From assembly GCA_964349065.1 (NCBI GenBank), contig CAYGEY010000005.1:1-45176 (forward strand): 45,176 nucleotides of DNA. The letters run 5' to 3'. The stretch comes from CAYGEY01 sp964349065 (lineage in GTDB: Bacteria; Patescibacteriota; Gracilibacteria; 1-14-2-50-48-13). This document shows, piece after piece, positions 41,266 through 45,176 of this stretch. The first letter of the stretch is position 1, and each line of letters starts with the position of its first letter. The notes under the pieces were generated by a model that saw nothing but the letters and a program-made list of their open reading frames with translations, was not told the DNA's origin and ran no database searches. The translations under genes were made by a program, and so were the position numbers.

Positions 41266-41538
41266 GTGTAGATTTGAGATAGTACAACTGAAGTGTACTG
41301 ATCAATATATTTCAAGCAAGTGAACAAAATCAAACTGAATTTCAAAAAGTATAAATTATATAATTAAGAAAATCTCAAAAATGAGAACCACTAGAGTAGT
41401 CTATACATATTTCTACTTGTTGTTAATACTTACCAACAAACTCAGATATTTTGGCTTTTATTCATACTATTTTCACATCATACTCATTTGAGATTATTTC
41501 ACAAATACAATCTTAATCACCCACTTTTAACAAACCTT

Positions 41539-42168
41539 ATGAAAAAATCAAAAACAATTGTCTATGTTGATGCATTTAATCTGTATTATGGTGTATTGAA
41601 GAATACCCCATATAAATGGCTTAATATTGATACGTTGGTAAAAAATTTACTGACAAACAACGAGATTATCAGTATCAAATACTTTACTGCACCTGTAAAA
41701 TCAGATAGTAAGAATACAAATAGACGAAAAAATCAAAACACATATATTTCGGCATTGCAGAATGCAATACCATATTTTGAATGTATTTATGGATACATTG
41801 TTGAGAAGAAAGTTAAAGCAAGACACATGAATCCGCCACCAGATACAGTGGCCATATCTCTTCGTGAGGAAAAAGAAACAGATGTAAATATTGCAGTCGA
41901 GATTGTTAAAGATAGCTTCATGAAAGATTTTGATTGTGTCGTTTTGATTTCCAATGACAGTGACCTTGGTAGAGCCTTGATTATTGCAAAAGAATTGAAT
42001 AAAAGAATAATACTTATCACACCGCGACAAAAAAATGCAATCCACAGACCATCTAGTCGTCTCACCAAAGTTGCAGATACTCGTCTTTACTATATAAATC
42101 ACAAAGTCTTAAGCAATTCCTTACTCCAAGAATATGTTGGAAACTACAGACGTCCAACATCCTGGTAA
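41539..42168 (+). CDS. NYN-domain (PIN-like) protein, LabA/limkain type
   Basis: 209 residues from ATG 41539, where the fold starts; a longer frame begins at 41488. The acidic metal-site residues of NYN nucleases are present: V-Y-V-D-A-F-N-L-Y-Y-G (about 8-18), E-T-D-V-N-I-A-V-E-I-V (about 113-123) and I-S-N-D-S-D-L-G-R-A (about 137-146). Such proteins are predicted single-strand ribonucleases, some acting on tRNA or rRNA. The target is unknown. The 273-bp gap upstream (41266-41538) shows no RNA gene or clear promoter. Confidence 0.88.
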   Translation: MKKSKTIVYVDAFNLYYGVLKNTPYKWLNIDTLVKNLLTNNEIISIKYFTAPVKSDSKNTNRRKNQNTYISALQNAIPYFECIYGYIVEKKVKARHMNPPPDTVAISLREEKETDVNIAVEIVKDSFMKDFDCVVLISNDSDLGRALIIAKELNKRIILITPRQKNAIHRPSSRLTKVADTRLYYINHKVLSNSLLQEYVGNYRRPTSW

Positions 42169-42293
42169 ATAAAAAACCGTCCTAATGGCACGGCTGTCTC
42201 GAACATATAATTCAAGATGGATTAAGGATATGTTAGTGCAAGATGTATAAAAGTCAAATATTTTCTTCCTTAGTGATTCAAGGCACATACGAT

Positions 42294-43001
42294 TTATACC
42301 CCAACCTTTACCCCATACGCCACGACTCCTCCGAGAAACAAAAATACCCCAATGAGAATGGCTCCAATTTCATCTCCTTCCCGCTCAGCAAAAAGCACGA
42401 GATACAGGGCACGACACATGCTAATAATCACTGAGAAACAAAAGAAGAGGATTTCGTAATTTTGAAATCGTCCGAGTTCAGCCCAGAATGGGAGTAAAGA
42501 CACAATCAAAATAACGATAAAAAAGAGTGGCAGACCAAATCCTGGGCCGGCACTTCCCCAATTCGGTACCTGAATTCTGCTGACCATATTTGGCGCTATT
42601 TTTTTTATTGCACTGTGAATATGTTTTATAAAGAGGGATAATAAGCAAACGGATAAAAGCACACCCAAAAGCTCAACCATGTACGTATACCGTAAAAAGG
42701 CGAACATATCTCGCCCCTGTGCGACTACCATGACAATCGGTATAATGAGAGGAAGCAAGGTCTCTAATACTGCCTCATAGAGGTTGGCAGGCTTCCCTGC
42801 GAGCTCAGTAATCATCGCAAGGTAGATGCAATACCCGGAAAGCCCGCCTATAAAGAGAACCCACATAATATAATCCGAAGAATACTTATCGGAAATTGCA
42901 TAGATCGCCAGCGCCGGGAGTGCAACCCGCCAATAGAGATCAATGCGATAGATGATATTGGTGATTTTACTCCCCGTCATACGCTTTTTGTAATTCTGCA
43001 A
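42294..43001 (-). CDS. Unknown multi-pass membrane protein
   Basis: 235 residues with about six membrane helices (about 28-44, 47-68, 83-96, 105-128, 153-172, 182-203 and perhaps 212-230). The start may be the inner ATG at 42980; either start overlaps the end of the VOC gene on the same strand, so the two are co-translated. No family was recognised. There is no charged channel or transporter signature that would point to a role. Confidence 0.7.
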   Translation of the reverse strand: MQNYKKRMTGSKITNIIYRIDLYWRVALPALAIYAISDKYSSDYIMWVLFIGGLSGYCIYLAMITELAGKPANLYEAVLETLLPLIIPIVMVVAQGRDMFAFLRYTYMVELLGVLLSVCLLSLFIKHIHSAIKKIAPNMVSRIQVPNWGSAGPGFGLPLFFIVILIVSLLPFWAELGRFQNYEILFFCFSVIISMCRALYLVLFAEREGDEIGAILIGVFLFLGGVVAYGVKVGV

Positions 43002-43866
43002 TGTTTAACTTATACATCTCGAGCATGGCGCGCATCACTCTTTGCGCTTTTACAGGATCCGGATCCCCGAGTAATTTTGATAAAATAGTCGGAACGATCT
43101 GCCAGACAACCCCAAATTTATCCGTCAGCCACCCACATTGTTGTTGCTCACCACCACCTTCTATAAGTTTTGAACAGAACTCATCAACTTCATCCTGAGT
43201 TTCACAATTCACCAAAAACGAAATACCACCGGTGAACTTAAATGCATGGGGCATACTACTATCCATTGCCATCATTGAGTAACCATCCAGTGTGAATTCT
43301 GAATGTTTGATCGTACCTACTGCAGGGTCCATCTCACCCGCTTCGTACCTTGCTATCATATCGATATTTGCATTTTTAAATATAGATGTATAGAGCTTCA
43401 TAGCCTCTTCCGCTTTGCCATGTTGATCCCCGACGAACATGAGACACGGAGTGATTTTCTGCTTGCGTGGATCCAAATTGAGTTGCCATGACACACCAAA
43501 TTTATCTGCTAGCCAACCAAATTTTTTGCTGAATGGGTACTCTTGAAACGGCATCATGATCTGTGCACCTTCTGAAAATTTGCTCCATAAAGTATCGATT
43601 TCTTCCTCCGAATCACAGCTGACAAAGAATGATGTCGCTGGTGTGATCTTATAATAATCTCCGCCGTTGAGAGCTCCAAACTTTTGCCCTGAAAGTTCAA
43701 ATGAGCACCAATTGACTGATCCAGCAGGTTGCCCGGATGCTTTTGATGATTCTTCATTGTATCTTTGTATGTCAGTTGTTTTTGAATTCGGGAAAAGTGA
43801 TACATAAAAATTCACGGCTTCCTCAGCCTGATGATCGAACCATAAAAACGGCGTTATTTTTTGCAT
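42967..43866 (-). CDS. Tandem VOC-superfamily (PhnB/YjdN-like) protein
   Basis: 299 residues made of two PhnB-like domains in tandem (about 1-133 and 136-265), each with the pattern I-T-P-x-L-x-F...A-E-E-A...Y-x-S-x-F, a central x-F-x-L-x-G block and a terminal W-L-x-D-K-F-G-V-x-W-Q. The family was once named 3-demethylubiquinone methyltransferase by mistake; it has a glyoxalase-like fold and its reaction is unknown. A helical tail (about 265-299) mentions no motif. Single-domain proteins of this family dimerise; the duplication makes a built-in pair. Confidence 0.9.
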   Translation of the reverse strand: MQKITPFLWFDHQAEEAVNFYVSLFPNSKTTDIQRYNEESSKASGQPAGSVNWCSFELSGQKFGALNGGDYYKITPATSFFVSCDSEEEIDTLWSKFSEGAQIMMPFQEYPFSKKFGWLADKFGVSWQLNLDPRKQKITPCLMFVGDQHGKAEEAMKLYTSIFKNANIDMIARYEAGEMDPAVGTIKHSEFTLDGYSMMAMDSSMPHAFKFTGGISFLVNCETQDEVDEFCSKLIEGGGEQQQCGWLTDKFGVVWQIVPTILSKLLGDPDPVKAQRVMRAMLEMYKLNIAELQKAYDGE

Positions 43867-43942
43867 GAAATATTTTATTAAGATGATATAGTTATAGAAT
43901 ATGTTGTGTAAAATAACAATTCATTTAATTTTTGCGTTCCTC

Positions 43943-43970
43943 TTGCGAGTAGGACTTGCTTTGTTATAAT
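43943..43970 (+). promoter_or_regulatory. tRNA-Asp promoter
   Basis: TTGCGA (43943-43948), 16 bp, TATAAT (43965-43970), with a TG one base upstream of the -10 (extended -10). Transcription would start about 22 nt before the tRNA. Confidence 0.65.
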
Positions 43971-43998
43971 TCCGGTGTTCAAAGTGAAAAACAGTCGT

Positions 43999-44076
43999 GG
44001 AGTGGTAGCTCAGTTTGGTTAGAGCGCGGCACTGTCACTGCCGAGGTCGCGAGTTCGAGTCTCGTCCATTCCGCCA
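43999..44076 (+). tRNA. tRNA-Asp (GTC)
   Basis: A complete cloverleaf. The acceptor GGAGTGG pairs with CCATTCC (one G-T pair). The D arm is standard. The anticodon stem CGGCA/TGCCG holds the loop CTGTCAC with anticodon GTC (Asp). The T arm GCGAG/CTCGT holds TTCGAGT. The discriminator base is G and the CCA end is encoded (44074-44076). Confidence 0.97.
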
Positions 44077-44210
44077 GAAATAATGAATTTCGAATATTAT
44101 TTAACTGAATTATTAATAGATAGTGGAATTTACTGAGATAATCATTTATTTTAGAAATTGCATCATCATTTTTTAAATCCTTGTAATTTTCATTTATTCT
44201 TGCTACTATA

Positions 44211-44228
44211 ATCCATTAAACGATGGAT
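44211..44228. promoter_or_regulatory. Inverted repeat upstream of the 44288 gene
   Basis: ATCCAT and ATGGAT form a perfect 6-bp inverted repeat with a 6-nt spacer, just before the TTGACA of the next promoter. It is the only notable item in the gap 44077-44231 besides a lone TATAAT at 44207 that overlaps it. Confidence 0.35.
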
Positions 44229-44231
44229 GTT

Positions 44232-44259
44232 TTGACAAATTTTTTTTTAACATTAAAAT
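44232..44259 (+). promoter_or_regulatory. Promoter of the 44288 gene
   Basis: A perfect TTGACA (44232-44237), 16 bp, TAAAAT (44254-44259). A Shine-Dalgarno AGGAG follows at 44274-44278, 9 nt before the ATG. Confidence 0.6.
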
Positions 44260-44287
44260 ATTCTCAAAGTAAAAGGAGTATACGCAC

Positions 44288-44782
44288 ATGTATCAATGTA
44301 AAAAGTCATCTGCAAAAATACTAACTGGCGTAGATTGGTATACAAATGAATACAATAGAGAGTATGTCTGTTTTCATTTATGGGATAATGCAAATTCCGT
44401 AGTGATAGATTTCACTCAATCAAGAGTTGTCATAGAACAGGGTAAGGGGTATGATCGAATAAGACATGCTATTATTGATTTTAAGCACATTGTACGGTTT
44501 GAAATCAACTATGCACACCTCGGCCACAATGCTGTCCCAGAGCCCACCGTTGAATCTGATGCACTTCATATGAAGATACTGTGCCCAGCTACTCTTTCTG
44601 TTATAGTACGAATTGATAGCCCTCTTACTGTAACTACTTATTATTTTGGTACTATTCCAACACCACTCATTTTAGATCGGATGGAAGATGGGCAACCTAA
44701 AACACAAAAGGATATTATCGACCTAACAAATAAACTTATAGATGTAGTTGAAAGGCTCAATAATAAAATAAGTGAATTTTAG
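44288..44782 (+). CDS. Unknown protein with strong expression signals
   Basis: 164 residues; the start is fixed by AGGAG 9 nt upstream. The N-terminal two thirds look beta-rich (W-Y-T-N-E-Y-N-R-E-Y-V-C-F-H-L-W-D and repeated I/V strands), and the end is one amphipathic helix (about 140-164, I-I-D-L-T-N-K-L-I-D-V-V-E-R-L). There is no signal peptide or membrane helix. No family was recognised. Like the gene at 36919, it combines TTGACA, a good -10 and a Shine-Dalgarno site and stands alone with a terminator. Confidence 0.75.
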   Translation: MYQCKKSSAKILTGVDWYTNEYNREYVCFHLWDNANSVVIDFTQSRVVIEQGKGYDRIRHAIIDFKHIVRFEINYAHLGHNAVPEPTVESDALHMKILCPATLSVIVRIDSPLTVTTYYFGTIPTPLILDRMEDGQPKTQKDIIDLTNKLIDVVERLNNKISEF

Positions 44783-44823
44783 AAAAACTTTGATTGAGGT
44801 TCGTTAAACTTATTTCAAAAAAA

Positions 44824-45126
44824 TCAACTAACCCATATAATAAATATTGGGTTAGTTTTTAATAAGAAATAATACATCAACTTATCAATACACACAATAC
44901 CAATGTTCGTCTCGCCATTGCAGATGTAGAAAGCTTTAACAATCGTTTTCTGTTTGTACCAAAACAATGCAATATTAACATCATGAAAATCTTTGCGTCG
45001 TCCTCCTACAACTCTTTGAGTTTCATGCTGCCAAATAATGCTAGGAACTTCTTTATTGTTTTTTTCACAAAGATCCTTGATAAAATACTCATTCAAGTCT
45101 TTTTCTGAAATCTGGATGTTTAACAT
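44824..45126 (-). CDS. Unknown small protein (100 residues)
   Basis: Complete frame from ATG 45126 with GAGAAG a few nt upstream as a modest ribosome site. Mixed charged and aromatic composition (K-D-L-N-E-Y-F-I-K, then H-E-T-Q-R-V-V-G-G-R-R-K-D-F-H-D-V) with a hydrophobic end. The last residues are encoded by the terminator of the convergent 44288 gene, so the C-terminus may be an accident of that overlap. No family was recognised. Confidence 0.55.
   Translation of the reverse strand: MLNIQISEKDLNEYFIKDLCEKNNKEVPSIIWQHETQRVVGGRRKDFHDVNIALFWYKQKTIVKAFYICNGETNIGIVCIDKLMYYFLLKTNPIFIIWVS
44826..44860 (+). terminator. Terminator of the 44288 gene
   Basis: AACTAACCCA (44826-44835) pairs perfectly with TGGGTTAGTT (44848-44857) around a 12-nt loop, followed by more T. 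It lies 43 nt after the stop and inside the 3' end of the convergent gene. Confidence 0.75.
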
Positions 45127-45176
45127 ATTCTTCTCACTTTTTTTTCTTTTTTATAAAATACTATATTATTTTATAT

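Noticed and set aside
41266..41538. A small RNA gene in the 273-bp gap between ruvA and the NYN gene
   Set aside because: The gap is AT-rich with no stable hairpin, no clear promoter pair and no recognisable RNA motif.
1..45176. CRISPR arrays, rRNA genes or prophage structural genes
   Set aside because: I looked for regular repeat-spacer patterns, rRNA-like sequence and phage modules on both strands and saw none.

Overview
The window looks like an AT-rich genome fragment of a small-genome bacterium, most plausibly a member of the Candidate Phyla Radiation (Patescibacteria). This rests on gene content and style: a high share of unrecognised small proteins, overlapping genes, few Shine-Dalgarno sites, a MacAB-like exporter with no sign of an outer membrane, TrmB and nucleotidyltransferase-like families, a RpiB-Rpe fusion and a diversity-generating retroelement (DGR). 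TGA ends several clear genes (cmk, avd, leuS), so the UGA-glycine code of some CPR groups is not used. A run of 10 N at 22570-22579 marks an assembly gap, as in a draft or metagenome assembly. No marker gene fixes the phylum.

Layout. 1-9.2 kb: a left-edge GGDEF-like protein, cmk, two unknown proteins, then a four-gene efflux operon (adaptor, ATPase, two FtsX/MacB permeases) with a palindromic element between ATPase and permease. 9.3-14.2 kb: a complete DGR with reverse transcriptase, Avd, a 93-bp template repeat (TR) and two target genes that each carry a 93-bp variable repeat (VR) at the 3' end. All 16 and 19 TR/VR differences fall on TR adenines. avd is divergent from the RT and lies antisense between TR and RT. 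14.3-17.4 kb: a small gene flanked by direct repeats and overlapping a GC-rich hairpin, then leuS.

17.4-31.3 kb: a surface polysaccharide region. It holds dTDP-L-rhamnose synthesis (rmlA, rmlB, rmlC, rmlD), glycosyltransferases, a Wzm/Wzt ABC exporter and a methyltransferase with a coiled coil. Together these suggest synthesis, possible capping and export of a rhamnose-containing glycan. A RHH/RelE-type toxin-antitoxin pair, a GT4 enzyme and a uracil-phosphoribosyltransferase-like protein follow. 31.4-45.2 kb: mostly housekeeping genes: a TrmB-type regulator, a YfcE-type phosphodiesterase, recF, rpiB-rpe, tsaB, murC, a YibE/F-like membrane protein, ruvA, a NYN-domain protein, a tandem VOC protein, tRNA-Asp and several unknown genes.

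Most notable: the DGR and its unusual geometry; two palindromic elements about 27 kb apart with compensatory changes, each placed just after one gene and about 20 nt before the next; and two unknown genes with textbook TTGACA promoters and Shine-Dalgarno sites in a region where most recognisable promoters are of the extended -10 type.
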